A DNA stretch of 64,000 bases from Humibacter ginsenosidimutans (GCF_007859675.1 NZ_CP042305.1:3286001-3350000), one strand, 5' to 3'; shown: positions 42,291 through 51,573, counted from the first letter of the stretch. The notes: generated by a model not told the origin, from the letters alone. Numbers and translations: made by a program.

Positions 42291-42916
42291 CCCCCGAGCC
42301 CGCAGCGGCGCATCAGACCAGGTCCGGCCGCGTCGTCGGGTGGCTCCCGCGCGCGATCGTCGTGGTGGTGGCGAGCTTCGCGATCGGCTGCCTCGAGTCG
42401 TGGGCGCAGGGCGTTCTTCCGGATGCCGTGCGCCCGCTGTCGAATTCGGCGAGCGGCTGGACCCTCGTCACGGCACTTCTCGTGTTCTGGTCGCGGGCGA
42501 CGCCGCGCATCGCGGCCGTTCTCGGCGCCCTGAGCTTCGTGCTTCTGGTCGTCGGCTACAGCGCCATGTCGACGGCGCGTGGCTTCGCGTACTCGCCTGT
42601 CACGTGGGGGCTGATCGGCGTCGTCGTCGGTCCGTTCGTCGGGGTGGCCGCCGCGTGGCTGCACTCACGCGGCTACCGCGCGGCGCTCGGAGGCGGTCTG
42701 CTCGCGGGGATCGGCATCGGCGAGGGCGTCTACGGCCTGACGTCGATCGCCGACACGACGGGCGTCGCCTACTGGATCGCCGTCATCGTTCTCGGCATCG
42801 CGCTTCTGGGCTCCCTCGTGTACAGGCGGGTGCGTGGCGTGGGACCCGTCGTGCTGCTGATCGGTGCGACCGTCGCGACCGCGATCGTCCTCGTGGTCGT
42901 GATGCGGTTGGTCTGA
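42287..42916 (+). CDS. Six-helix membrane protein (DUF6518-like)
   Basis: A 209-residue protein with about six hydrophobic helices spread over its length, after a short polar N-terminus. The arrangement and GxGxGEGVYGL segment near residue 143 resemble the DUF6518 group of actinobacterial membrane proteins; this match is from memory and not firm. Translation is coupled to the preceding gene by an ATGA overlap. Function unknown. Confidence 0.75.
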   Translation: MTPEPAAAHQTRSGRVVGWLPRAIVVVVASFAIGCLESWAQGVLPDAVRPLSNSASGWTLVTALLVFWSRATPRIAAVLGALSFVLLVVGYSAMSTARGFAYSPVTWGLIGVVVGPFVGVAAAWLHSRGYRAALGGGLLAGIGIGEGVYGLTSIADTTGVAYWIAVIVLGIALLGSLVYRRVRGVGPVVLLIGATVATAIVLVVVMRLV

Positions 42917-42950
42917 GCTCCGTCAGCTCGAGCGGCGCCGACCCGCGCCC

Positions 42951-44150
42951 TCAGGGGGTGACGATCGCCGGCTGGTGCTGCGTGATGCAGTGGATGCCGC
43001 CGCCGAGCGCGAAGATGGGGCGGGCATCCACCCCGACGATCTCGCGGCCGGGATACGCCTCGGCCAGGATGTCTCGCGCCTGGGCATCGCTCGGGTCGCC
43101 GAACGTGCACGCGATCACGGCGCCGTTGACGACCAGGTGGTTCACGTAGCTGTAGTCGACGAAATCCTCGTCGTCGCGCAGCACCTGTGGCGCCGGCAGC
43201 TCGATGATGTCCCACTCCTCGCCGTCGGGCGTGCGCGAGGCGCGAAGCGTGTCGAGGATCTCGTGCGTGATCTCGTGATCGGGATGCTCGGCATCCGTCT
43301 GCACGTGCACGAGCAGCCTGCCCGGTGACGGGATGGTGGCCAGGATGTCGACGTGTCCTCGCGTGCCGAAGCGCTGGGCGTCGCGATACAGGCCGCGGCG
43401 CAACCAGATCGGGTTCGTGGCACCGATGGTGCGGGCGAGCTCGGCTTCGACATCGGCCTTGGACGTGTCGGGGTTGCGGTGCGGATCGAGCTGTACGGTC
43501 TCGGTGAGCAGCACGGTGCCGAGCCCGTCGACGTGGATGCCGCCCCCTTCGTTCACGAGCTCGCTCAGCACCCTGCGCGCCCCGCTTCGCGCCGCCACGA
43601 ACGCCCCGATCACGGAGTCGTTGCCCCACCGCGCCCACTCCTGCGCGCCCCAGCCGTTGAAGCGCCAGGTGACTGCGCCGAGCCGACCGTCGTCGCCGAG
43701 CACGAACGTGGGACCGATGTCGCGCATCCACGCGTCGTCGAGCGGTGCGAGCACGATCTCGACGTCGGACGACAGCGTGCGCCGTGCCGCCCCGAAGTCG
43801 TGCGGGTCGACCACCATGGTCACCGGCTCGAACGGCAGGATGCTGTGGGCCACCTCGCTCCACGCCGCCCGCGCCGCTTCGAGGCTCTCCGCCTCGCCGA
43901 GATAGCTGCCGCCGGGTGGGAAGGCCATCCACACCCGCTGCTGCGGCGCGGTCTCCGACGGCATGCGCCAAGAGACGTCGGGCTCGGAGTCGGTGACCCC
44001 GGAGTCGGGCTCCCCGGAGTCAGCGGCTCGCGCGTCGGTCGATGCGGTCACGTGCGCCCCGTCGTCGTCGCGTACCGCGGCCTTCTCGTTCGCCTTCTCG
44101 GCGGAGTCGACAGAATCGGTCTCGGACGATGTGTCGTTGTCAGCTGTCAT
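42951..44150 (-). CDS. Agmatine deiminase family protein
   Basis: A 399-residue guanidino-group-modifying enzyme (PAD_porph fold). The catalytic Cys is Cys388 in GGGIHCITQHQP. Other landmarks are MAFPPGG near residue 75, DDAWMRDIGPTFV near 137 with the substrate-binding Asp/Arg, and NEGGGIHVDGLGT near 202. It converts agmatine to N-carbamoylputrescine and ammonia. About 55 N-terminal residues are acidic, low complexity and Ser/Asp/Glu-rich, an extension beyond the usual 340-365 length. A polyamine-catabolism region lies 8 kb downstream, which supports putrescine formation and use. Confidence 0.9.
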   Translation of the reverse strand: MTADNDTSSETDSVDSAEKANEKAAVRDDDGAHVTASTDARAADSGEPDSGVTDSEPDVSWRMPSETAPQQRVWMAFPPGGSYLGEAESLEAARAAWSEVAHSILPFEPVTMVVDPHDFGAARRTLSSDVEIVLAPLDDAWMRDIGPTFVLGDDGRLGAVTWRFNGWGAQEWARWGNDSVIGAFVAARSGARRVLSELVNEGGGIHVDGLGTVLLTETVQLDPHRNPDTSKADVEAELARTIGATNPIWLRRGLYRDAQRFGTRGHVDILATIPSPGRLLVHVQTDAEHPDHEITHEILDTLRASRTPDGEEWDIIELPAPQVLRDDEDFVDYSYVNHLVVNGAVIACTFGDPSDAQARDILAEAYPGREIVGVDARPIFALGGGIHCITQHQPAIVTP

Positions 44151-44208
44151 GGAATCCCCCCCGGACCATCCTGTACCCCACCGCCCTGGGATGCGAGGAC
44201 GTCGGCCG

Positions 44209-44634
44209 TCAGCCGGCGGCGGGTCCGCGCGACACCGTCCGGCCGCGGCGCCGGCGCAGCCGGAGCACGATGCTGATGATGCCGAAGACCACGGTGACGA
44301 TCAGTCCGATGCTCATGACCACGTTGCCGGTGACGGTGCCGAGGTTATGCGACACCAGGTTGGGCTGGAGCTTGTCGGTCGCGATGCCGCCGAACATGAT
44401 CCACGCTGCGATGAGCACGGAGAAGACGGCGCTGAACGACCAGCGCGAGGTGAGTATCGTCACGAGGCCGAACGCGGCGATGAACCAGATGCCTGGCGGA
44501 AACGAGTATCCGAACTTCGCCGGGTCCGCGATCCATTGGATGACCAGGCCGACGATGCCGACGGCGAGCCCGGCGAGGGCGAACTTCTGGGAGCGATCAC
44601 TCAGATCGATGAGGGTGTTGCGGCGTTCTGTCAT
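44209..44634 (-). CDS. Four-helix membrane protein
   Basis: A 141-residue protein with four hydrophobic helices: FALAGLAVGIVGLVIQW, GIWFIAAFGLVTIL, FSAVFSVLIAAWIMFGG and VVMSIGLIVTVVFGIISIVL. An Arg-rich cytoplasmic end follows. The family is not recognised. The ATG at 44634 is the last start that keeps all helices. It precedes agmatine deiminase on the same strand with a 58-base gap and may share its transcript. Confidence 0.75.
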   Translation of the reverse strand: MTERRNTLIDLSDRSQKFALAGLAVGIVGLVIQWIADPAKFGYSFPPGIWFIAAFGLVTILTSRWSFSAVFSVLIAAWIMFGGIATDKLQPNLVSHNLGTVTGNVVMSIGLIVTVVFGIISIVLRLRRRRGRTVSRGPAAG

Positions 44635-44720
44635 GGTTCCATCGTTCGCGCGGATCCCTGCCCGGGCATCCGACGCGAGAAGACACCTTGCGTACGCCGT
44701 GCGGAGTAGCGGCGTCGGCG

Positions 44721-45899
44721 TCAGTCGTCCGCGTCGGGGAGCGGCGCGGGCGGCAACCAGTCGAAGATGCGCGACGACGACGAGGCCATCGCACCGACGG
44801 GAGCGAGCCGCATCAGCCCGTTGCGCGCGGCGACGGCCGCGGGATTGCTCAGATGCGAGCCGATCCGCGCCATCATCGCGGACCGGCGTTGGATGCCACG
44901 AGTACGGCCGTACCGTTCTGCCGAGTAGCGAGCGACACCATCGATCAGCTCTCCAGGACGAACAACGCGGCCGAGGGCGGCTGCGTCCTCCAGGGCCGTG
45001 TTCACACCCTGCCCCATGGTGGGCAGCATGGCGTGGGCGGCATCGCCGAGCAGCACCACGCGGCCCGCGGCGATGCGGTGTGCCGTCGGCGACAGCTCGT
45101 ACACGTCGTGCCGGAGCAGCCGTCTGGGATCGGTCGCTGCGATGAGCGCAGGCACCGGCTCTGCCCAGTCGGCGAAACGGGTGAGCGCGGCGTCGAGCTC
45201 GTCGGAGAAGTCTGTGTGCTCGGGGAGCCGCACGTAGCCGTACCAGTAGATCTCGCCTTGATCGATCCGGAGCGCGCCGAATTCGGCGGCCGGTCCCCAG
45301 TACGCGCGGAACGCGTCGCCGATCAGGTCCGTGCTGCCGGCGATTCCGCGCCACGACGACATGCCCGAATACCGAACCCGCACGGCGGGGTCGACACCGG
45401 CGCGCACGACGCTGCGCAGGCCATCCGCGCCCACCACGAGGTCGGCGCTCAGCCGTCGCGTCGTGCCGTTCTCGGTCACGTGCACCCTGGCGAACTCGCC
45501 GGGGAGGCTTCCTGGCTCGACCCCGTGCACCGTGGCCGAGTGGTGCAGGTCTGCCCCGTGTGCCGCCGCCAGGAGCATGCCGTGCAGACGTTGCCGGTGC
45601 ACCCCATGGAGTCGCAAGCTCTCCGGCGCGTTTTCCGCGTCGAGCCGGGCGATCCAGCGGCCGTGCACATCGCGGGTGCCCTCGGCGCGCAACGGGTGTC
45701 CGAGGGAACGTGTCTCCTCACCGAGCCCCAGCGCGCTCAGGGCGGTGACGCCGTTGGCGGTGAGCGCGAACCCGGAGCCGACCTCGGAGAAGTCGGGCGC
45801 TGACTCCAGCACCGTCACCTCCCACCCGGCTCGAAGCAGGCCGACCGCTGCAGCGAGGCCGCCGATGCCGCCGCCCGCGACGACCGCGTGGCCGTTCAT
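44721..45899 (-). CDS. FAD-dependent aromatic-type monooxygenase
   Basis: A 392-residue class A flavoprotein monooxygenase. Features are GGGIGGLAAAVGLLRAGWEVTVLE at the N-terminus (FAD Rossmann, given here by its pattern), the DG motif region DLVVGADGLRSVVR near 157, and GRVVLLGDAAHAMLPTMGQG near 285 that contacts FAD. Such enzymes hydroxylate phenolic or heterocyclic substrates with NAD(P)H and O2. The upstream frame extends far but is Arg-rich and noncoding, so the start is set at the Rossmann motif. It is preceded by a 337-base gap with a 28-bp perfect palindrome. Confidence 0.88.
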   Translation of the reverse strand: MNGHAVVAGGGIGGLAAAVGLLRAGWEVTVLESAPDFSEVGSGFALTANGVTALSALGLGEETRSLGHPLRAEGTRDVHGRWIARLDAENAPESLRLHGVHRQRLHGMLLAAAHGADLHHSATVHGVEPGSLPGEFARVHVTENGTTRRLSADLVVGADGLRSVVRAGVDPAVRVRYSGMSSWRGIAGSTDLIGDAFRAYWGPAAEFGALRIDQGEIYWYGYVRLPEHTDFSDELDAALTRFADWAEPVPALIAATDPRRLLRHDVYELSPTAHRIAAGRVVLLGDAAHAMLPTMGQGVNTALEDAAALGRVVRPGELIDGVARYSAERYGRTRGIQRRSAMMARIGSHLSNPAAVAARNGLMRLAPVGAMASSSSRIFDWLPPAPLPDADD

Positions 45900-46236
45900 C
45901 GGCGCCCGTCGGCGGTGCCCCCGACGCTGACGCTCTGCGAGACTCGGATTCGTGGCGCGGTGCCGGCGCTCGGCACGGTTCGGCTGCTCAGGGCGATTCG
46001 GGCGGTCGGTGCGGATCGGGCGGTCGGGGTGGTACAGATGCTGGACGCGGAGACGGGTACCGCCCCACAAGACAATGGCGGCGCGGAGCACGCGGATGCC
46101 GGACTCATACTTCGATCCTCCCGAATCGACCGGGTCCGGCCATCCGTCGGCCGGCGCATTTCGAGTACGCCGATCGGCGTACTCGAAGGTTTGCGCCCGA
46201 TGTCGAGAACCTGCGCCATCACATCAGGGCGACCGA
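45900..46236. other. Intergenic region with a 28-bp palindrome
   Basis: The gap lies between two minus-strand genes. It contains the perfect palindrome at 46160-46187 and a run with repeated CGGGCGGTCGG-like units around 45995-46030. Open frames there are Arg/Pro-rich and I see no convincing gene. It should contain the monooxygenase promoter. Confidence 0.5.
46160..46187. promoter_or_regulatory. 28-bp perfect palindrome
   Basis: TTCGAGTACGCC, GATC and GGCGTACTCGAA together make a perfect inverted repeat with a GATC centre. It lies 49 bases downstream of the MFS stop and about 260 bases upstream of the monooxygenase. It could be an operator for a dimeric regulator or an mRNA-end hairpin; no T-run supports termination. 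Confidence 0.55.
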
Positions 46237-47775
46237 TCAGGCGTCTTCTCCCGCCGCACCATCCCCGCACGTGGGACCGACGTCGGATGCTGATCCGCTG
46301 CCGGATGCTGAGTCGCCGCCAGGCGCCTGGCGGTCGCTGGATGCCGTCGGCATCGTTCCCGGAATCACCGTGAGAGCGACGACCACGGCCGCGAGAAGCA
46401 TGCCTGCGGCGATGAGCATCCCGAGCGCGTATCCTCTGGTGAGCGTCTGGGGAGTGGCGAGAGGGCCGGTGCCGGCCGCGGCCGCGGCACCGAGCGCCGC
46501 AAGACCCAGCGACGCGCCGATCTGGCGGGAACTGTTGAGCAGACCGGACGCGCTGCCCGCCTCCTGGGGCGCCACCCCGATCGTCGCGGTGGAGACCACG
46601 GGGCCGAGGCACAGCCCGAATCCGATGCTCGCCACGATGGACGGCCCGAGCACACCGGTGACGAAGGTGCCGTCGGCCGAAATGAACCCGAACCAGATGA
46701 AGCCGATGGCGGTGAGCAGCCCGCCGCCGGCGAGCAGGGTGCGCGGGCTCACGTGGTAGCCGAGCCTGATGGCGATCACGGAGCCGACCACCACGCCCAG
46801 CGCGAAGGGCAGGAACTCGAGCCCGGTGAGGGCGGGATCGGTGCGCAGAACGCCCTGCAGATAGAGCGACATGAAGTAGAAAGTGGCGGCCATCGCCCCG
46901 CCGAGAAACAGGTTGTAGAGGTTGGCGCCTGCGACCGCGCGGTTCGCGAACAGGCCGAGACGCACCAACGGATCGCGCGCCACGGCCCGTTCCACATACA
47001 CGAAGGCCAGCAGCAGCACGAGCGCAGCCGACAGCGTGAGAAGGGTGACCGGCGAACCCCGGGCGTACTGGTCGGTGCGCACCACGCCGAAGACCAGCAG
47101 CGAGATGCCGCCGGTGCCGAGCACAGCGCCGAGGACGTCCAGGCGTCCGGGCGCGGCGGAACGCGCATCTGTCGGCAGCGCCCGCCAGGCCAGCAGCAGC
47201 GTGCCGGCCGCCATCACGACGTTGACGAACATCACCGATCGCCAGCCGGCGTACTGGGTGAGGACTCCGCCGATGAGCACGCCGAGCGCACCGCCGGCGG
47301 CGTTGGCGGCGGCCCAGATGCCGAACGCCCTCACCCGCGGCCTGCCACCGGAGAAGGTCGAGGTGAGCAGGGCCAGGGCCGCAGGCGACAGCAGCGCCGC
47401 GCCCACGCCTTGAGCCGCGCGAGCCGCGATGAGGCTGCCGGCGTTCGGAGCGAAGCCGCCGCCGAGAGACGCCAGCGCGAACACCGCGAGACCGAGGAGA
47501 AGGATGCGGCGGCGGCCGAAACGATCGGCCGCCTTGCCGCCGAACAGCAGCAGGCCGCCGAAGGTGATCGCGTAGGCGTCGATCACCCAGGTCGCGCCGA
47601 TGTTGCTGAAGCCGAGGCCGAGCTCGATGCGCGGGATGGCCAGGTTCACGATCGACAGGTCCAGCGACACCATGAACTGCACGATGGCGACGGTGGCCAG
47701 GATCAGGCCGGCCCGCGGGTCGCGGCCGTCCTGGAGGCGGGTGGGTCGAGACTCGACAAGGGTATTTCGGAACAT
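46237..47775 (-). CDS. MFS drug efflux transporter (DHA2, 14-TM type)
   Basis: A 512-residue efflux pump of the EmrB/QacA group. The N-terminus includes FMVSLDLSIVNLAIP near residue 35 (motif D1) and GGKAADRFGRRRIL near 80 (motif A); 14 hydrophobic segments are visible and an acidic Ser/Gly tail follows. It exports cationic or antibiotic compounds in exchange for protons. It is divergent from a TetR-type gene across a short region with overlapping palindromes that cover its ATG, so it is probably TetR-repressed and induced by its substrate. Confidence 0.92.
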   Translation of the reverse strand: MFRNTLVESRPTRLQDGRDPRAGLILATVAIVQFMVSLDLSIVNLAIPRIELGLGFSNIGATWVIDAYAITFGGLLLFGGKAADRFGRRRILLLGLAVFALASLGGGFAPNAGSLIAARAAQGVGAALLSPAALALLTSTFSGGRPRVRAFGIWAAANAAGGALGVLIGGVLTQYAGWRSVMFVNVVMAAGTLLLAWRALPTDARSAAPGRLDVLGAVLGTGGISLLVFGVVRTDQYARGSPVTLLTLSAALVLLLAFVYVERAVARDPLVRLGLFANRAVAGANLYNLFLGGAMAATFYFMSLYLQGVLRTDPALTGLEFLPFALGVVVGSVIAIRLGYHVSPRTLLAGGGLLTAIGFIWFGFISADGTFVTGVLGPSIVASIGFGLCLGPVVSTATIGVAPQEAGSASGLLNSSRQIGASLGLAALGAAAAAGTGPLATPQTLTRGYALGMLIAAGMLLAAVVVALTVIPGTMPTASSDRQAPGGDSASGSGSASDVGPTCGDGAAGEDA

Positions 47776-47791
47776 GTTCCTAAATTAGGAA
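47769..47791. promoter_or_regulatory. Overlapping palindromes, probable TetR operator
   Basis: GGAACATGTTCC (47769-47780) is a perfect palindrome, and TTCCTAAATTAGGAA (47777-47791) is a second one with a single central base. They share TTCC and cover the MFS start codon, so a bound TetR dimer would block the efflux gene. Confidence 0.72.
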
Positions 47792-47861
47792 GATGCAGGC
47801 ATCCTGTCAATCGCTCGCTCATCGGTTTTGCTTGGGCGGCACGGGACAGCATGATGAAGCG

Positions 47862-48557
47862 GTGCCCGAGTCTCCGCCGTCGTCGCCCCGACCCGGTCGC
47901 CCGCCGGCGACCTCCAGGGCGCAGCTCCTGGTGGCGGCGCGCCGGCTGATCGACGAGAACGGCTGGGAGAAGCTGACGATGCGGCGCCTCGCGACCGAGC
48001 TGGGCATCGGCTCGACCACGCTGTATCACCATGTGCGCGACAAAGGGCACTTGCTGATGCTCCTGCTCGACGAGCATGCTGCTCAGGCGAGCCGACCTCA
48101 GCTCCCTGACGACCCGCGCGACCGCATCGTCGTCGCCGCAGCCACCATGCACGACGTCCTCGCCTCGTGGTCGTGGGCGGCCGAGGTGCTCACCTCTGAC
48201 GGATTCGTGGGCGTGCTGGGCGAATCGTCGCTCTGGAGCGTCGACGTCATCGTCGGTGCCGCGCTCGACCACGGCTGCACGCAGGCGGATGCCGTCGCCG
48301 TCTTCCGCAGTATCTGGTACTACACCGTGGGCGAGATCCTCGTGCGAGCCCGCACGGCGCAGCACGCACCTGGCACCGGGCGGCAGTCGCCTGACACGGC
48401 ACCGTCGCCCGACCGTGACCGGTTCCTCGCCGACGTCGACCCGACCTGGCTGCCGCACCTCGCCGCCATCGGACACCAGTGGCCCGCGCTCGCCGGCCGC
48501 GACACCTACCTGCAAGGTCTGCGCGCCCTCGTCGACGGACTTCTCACCGCTCGCTGA
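47862..48557 (+). CDS. TetR-family regulator of the adjacent efflux pump
   Basis: A 231-residue TetR regulator. The HTH is RRLATELGIGSTTLYHHVRDKGHLLMLLL near residues 40-68, described here by position because it is long. The C-terminal domain matches the TetR_C (tetracycline-repressor type) with WSWAAEVLTSDGF and FRSIWYYTVGEILVRA. A GTG at 47862 gives the normal length; an ATG at 47793 in the same frame is next to the operator and its extra residues look noncoding, although a leaderless start there cannot be excluded. It is divergent from the MFS pump. Confidence 0.87.
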   Translation: MPESPPSSPRPGRPPATSRAQLLVAARRLIDENGWEKLTMRRLATELGIGSTTLYHHVRDKGHLLMLLLDEHAAQASRPQLPDDPRDRIVVAAATMHDVLASWSWAAEVLTSDGFVGVLGESSLWSVDVIVGAALDHGCTQADAVAVFRSIWYYTVGEILVRARTAQHAPGTGRQSPDTAPSPDRDRFLADVDPTWLPHLAAIGHQWPALAGRDTYLQGLRALVDGLLTAR

Positions 48558-48573
48558 CGCCCGCCCGGGTGTG

Positions 48574-49923
48574 TCAGCGCATCCGCAGCGCCGCCCATAC
48601 CTCGGCGCGATCGGCGAAGACGTCGAAGTCGCGCCCGAGCACTCGCTCGGCGGAACGGATGCGCGCGTTCAGCGTGTGCCGGTGCACGCCCAGATCCCGC
48701 GCTGCAGCGTCGTAGACGCCGTTGCGCTCCAGCCAGGTGAGCACGGACTGGGCGAGCACGCCGTCGGGATCGCGCGCGGCGAGCGGCGCGAGGAGCGCCG
48801 CAGCGCGGGCACGGGAATCCTCGTCTTCGAAGCGCAGCAGAGCGGGCAGCGCGTCGGCCCCGGCGGGCGACGCCTCCTGCACCTCGGTGGCTGCGTCGAC
48901 CTGCGCCCGCGCACGATCGAGGGCGGTGACGGACGCCTCGCTCAGCCCCGCCTCCCCGCCCAGTTCGCCCACAAGGCACCGGCTCTGCTCGAGGGAGTGC
49001 AACAGCGAGCGCCGCAGGGCGGCTCGCGCCGACCCCAGGGCGTGACCCTGCTCGAGCGCGAGGCCCGCCAGTGCGACCACGCTCGTGACCACCTGCTGCG
49101 CTGCCTGGTCAGGCTCGTCGGCGCCCCCGTGCGCGAGCACACCGAGCAGTCGATCGCTCGCACCGATGGTCTGCAGCGCGATCACTGTGCCCGCCTCGGA
49201 GACCGTGGCGCCTGAACGACGGCGGGCGCGGAGCATCCGCATCGCCTCAGCGGTGACGACGTCGCGCACGGAGGCCTGCACGGCGCGAGCCGGGAACGCC
49301 CGGTCGACCGCACCGTCGGCATCCACCAGAGCCACCCACCGGCCGAGCTGCCTGGCCAGTTCGGCGAGCGTCGCGTCGAGCCCGTCCGGTCGCAGGGCGG
49401 CCAGCGACACGGCGCGCTGCGCAGCGAGGGCCCACGTGTTGCGCGCGTACGCCTGCTCGGCGACGAGGTCGGCGGCGTAGCGGGCGACGGCGATGAAGGG
49501 GGTGCGGTAGGGGATCTCGAGAAGCGGCATGCCGCTCGCCAGGCACGCGGCGACGAGGCCGTCGGGCGTGGCCCGCACGACGCCGGTGCCGAAGCCGAGC
49601 GCAACCACTCCCGTGGAGGCGAGGCGTGCCACGTAACCGGCGTAGTCGGAATCATCGTCGTGCGCGGTTCGCGAGTGGCCCCGCGCTCGATGGGGCACCG
49701 GTTCTTTGGCGCCGACGCCGCCGATCGCGGCGCCGAACTGGGTGCCCGTCGTGAGCAGCACCTGGCCCGGGCCGAGGAACGGGGTGGGGTCGGCGAGGTC
49801 GGAGCTGTGCACCCACGACACCGCAGCGTCCAGAGTGTCGGGAGGCAGCGCATCCCGCGGTGTGAGCAGCTCGAGGCCGAGCTCCCGGCGGGCGAGCAGG
49901 ATACGCACGGTGGGCGTCGGCAT
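48574..49923 (-). CDS. PucR-family transcriptional activator
   Basis: A 449-residue regulator with an N-terminal PucR domain (VSWVHSSDLADPTPFLGPGQ near residue 35), a middle GGDEF-like region and the C-terminal PucR-type HTH ERNGVYDAAARDLGVHRHTL near 400. These proteins activate GABA, purine or amine catabolic genes on sensing their substrate. It is divergent from gabT, and its start region lies beside TGTACAA and CTGTACAG boxes (49930-49980). Start 49923 is preferred; another ATG lies five codons upstream. It probably controls gabT-gabD and the amine oxidase. Confidence 0.88.
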   Translation of the reverse strand: MPTPTVRILLARRELGLELLTPRDALPPDTLDAAVSWVHSSDLADPTPFLGPGQVLLTTGTQFGAAIGGVGAKEPVPHRARGHSRTAHDDDSDYAGYVARLASTGVVALGFGTGVVRATPDGLVAACLASGMPLLEIPYRTPFIAVARYAADLVAEQAYARNTWALAAQRAVSLAALRPDGLDATLAELARQLGRWVALVDADGAVDRAFPARAVQASVRDVVTAEAMRMLRARRRSGATVSEAGTVIALQTIGASDRLLGVLAHGGADEPDQAAQQVVTSVVALAGLALEQGHALGSARAALRRSLLHSLEQSRCLVGELGGEAGLSEASVTALDRARAQVDAATEVQEASPAGADALPALLRFEDEDSRARAAALLAPLAARDPDGVLAQSVLTWLERNGVYDAAARDLGVHRHTLNARIRSAERVLGRDFDVFADRAEVWAALRMR

Positions 49924-50027
49924 GCCTTGATTGTACAAACTGGCCAGCCAGGCGCATTTGACTGTCCAATCTGTACAGCCCCATCTTCTCGCACCGGGCC
50001 TAACCTGAGCCCATGCACGGAGCCATC

Positions 50028-50126
50028 CGTTCAGAACTCAGGATCGTTCGCGTTCGCCAGGGAAGACCGCGGACGAGTCAGCGGATCATCGGGGCTTCAC
50101 TCGGCGTCGCTCCTGAGTTCTGAACG
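50028..50126. promoter_or_regulatory. Long-distance 16-bp inverted repeat upstream of gabT
   Basis: CGTTCAGAACTCAGGA (50028-50043) and TCCTGAGTTCTGAACG (50111-50126) are perfect complements separated by 67 bases. They lie in the gabT leader, between the PucR gene and gabT, and may form a stem, or two half-sites for PucR. Confidence 0.55.
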
Positions 50127-50208
50127 CGAGAGCGTGCTTGCCTTGCGGGCGACCGCAGAACCCGGTGACGGTAGACCCGGGCACCACACCACACGAAGAG
50201 AGACAACG

Positions 50209-51573
50209 ATGACCATCCTCGACACGCCCACCGGCACCGTTCCGGTCGGCGGACCGCAGCTGCCGCAGGAGCGGCGGCTCGTCACAGAGATTCCCGGACC
50301 GGAGTCTCGCAAGGTTCTCGAGCGCAAGGCGCAGGCTGTGGCCAAGGGAGTGGGCCACAGCATCCAGGTGGCCACGGTCGCCGCAGGCGGTGGCGTGCTC
50401 GTCGACGCCGACGGCAACTCGCTCATCGACCTCGGCAGCGGCATCGCCGTCACCGGCGTGGGCAACTCCGCCCCGCGTGTCGTCGAGGCCGTGCAGCGCC
50501 AGGTGGCGCAGTTCACGCACACCTGCTTCACGATCTCGCCCTACGACTCCTATGTGGAGGTCGCGGAGGCGCTCAACCGGCTCACCCCCGGTGACTTCGA
50601 CAAGCGCAGCGCCCTGTTCAACTCCGGCGCCGAGGCCGTCGAGAACGCGGTCAAGATCGCCCGCCACTACACGAAGAAGCAGGGCGTGGTCGTCTTCGAC
50701 CACGCCTACCACGGACGCACCAACCTCACGATGGCGCTGACGGCCAAGAGCATGCCGTACAAGAACGGCTTCGGACCGTTCGCCCCCGAGGTCTACCGCG
50801 CTCCCATGTCGTACCCCTTCCGCGACGGGCTGAGCGGAGAGGATGCCGCCGCCCGCGCGATCGCGCAGATCGAGGTGCAGGTGCGCGCCGAGAACCTCGC
50901 GGCCATCCTCATCGAGCCCATCCAGGGCGAGGGCGGCTTCATCGTGCCGGCGGAGGGATTCCTGCCCGCGCTGCAGAAGTGGGCTAACGACAACGACGTG
51001 GTGTTCATCGTCGACGAGGTGCAGACCGGGTTCGCCCGCACCGGCACCATGTTCGCCAGCGAGCAGTTCGGCATCGTGCCCGACCTCGTCACCACGGCCA
51101 AGGGCATCGCTGGCGGCCTTCCGCTCTCCGCGGTCACCGGACGCGCCGACATCATGGACTCCGCGCAGGTCGGCGGCCTCGGCGGCACCTATGCCGGCAG
51201 TCCGATCGCGTGCGCTGCGGCGATCGCCACCATCGAGACGTACGAAGAGGAGAACCTCGTCGAACGCGCTCGCGAGCTCGGCACCCTGCTGAGCGACAGC
51301 CTGAACGCGCTGAAGGCCGCCGACCCCCGTATCGGAGACGTGCGCGGCCGCGGCGCCATGATGGCCATCGAGCTCGTCGACCCTGTCACAGGGGCACCGG
51401 ATGCCGCGCTCACCTCGCGCGTGCACGCCGCCGTGCTCGCGCAGGGCGTCGTGCTGCTCACGTGCGGAACGTGGGGCAATGTGATCCGCTTCCTCCCGCC
51501 GCTCGCCATCTCCGACGAGCTGCTCGCCGAGGGAATCGACATCGTGGGAAAGGCTCTGGCAGATGCTGAATGA
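50209..51573 (+). CDS. gabT: 4-aminobutyrate (GABA) aminotransferase
   Basis: A 454-residue class III PLP aminotransferase. FNSGAEAVENAVKIAR near residue 137 is the phosphate-binding block. VVFIVDEVQTGFARTG near 262 carries the aspartate that pairs with PLP nitrogen, and TTAKGIAGGLPLSAVTGR near 292 carries the PLP lysine. It converts GABA and 2-oxoglutarate to succinate semialdehyde and glutamate. It is preceded by a PucR activator gene and followed by gabD with an 11-base overlap, completing GABA catabolism. Confidence 0.95.
   Translation: MTILDTPTGTVPVGGPQLPQERRLVTEIPGPESRKVLERKAQAVAKGVGHSIQVATVAAGGGVLVDADGNSLIDLGSGIAVTGVGNSAPRVVEAVQRQVAQFTHTCFTISPYDSYVEVAEALNRLTPGDFDKRSALFNSGAEAVENAVKIARHYTKKQGVVVFDHAYHGRTNLTMALTAKSMPYKNGFGPFAPEVYRAPMSYPFRDGLSGEDAAARAIAQIEVQVRAENLAAILIEPIQGEGGFIVPAEGFLPALQKWANDNDVVFIVDEVQTGFARTGTMFASEQFGIVPDLVTTAKGIAGGLPLSAVTGRADIMDSAQVGGLGGTYAGSPIACAAAIATIETYEEENLVERARELGTLLSDSLNALKAADPRIGDVRGRGAMMAIELVDPVTGAPDAALTSRVHAAVLAQGVVLLTCGTWGNVIRFLPPLAISDELLAEGIDIVGKALADAE

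Noticed and set aside
45900..46091. N-terminal extension of the FAD monooxygenase
   Set aside because: The extra residues are Arg/Pro/His repeats; the FAD-binding Rossmann motif begins immediately after the ATG at 45899.
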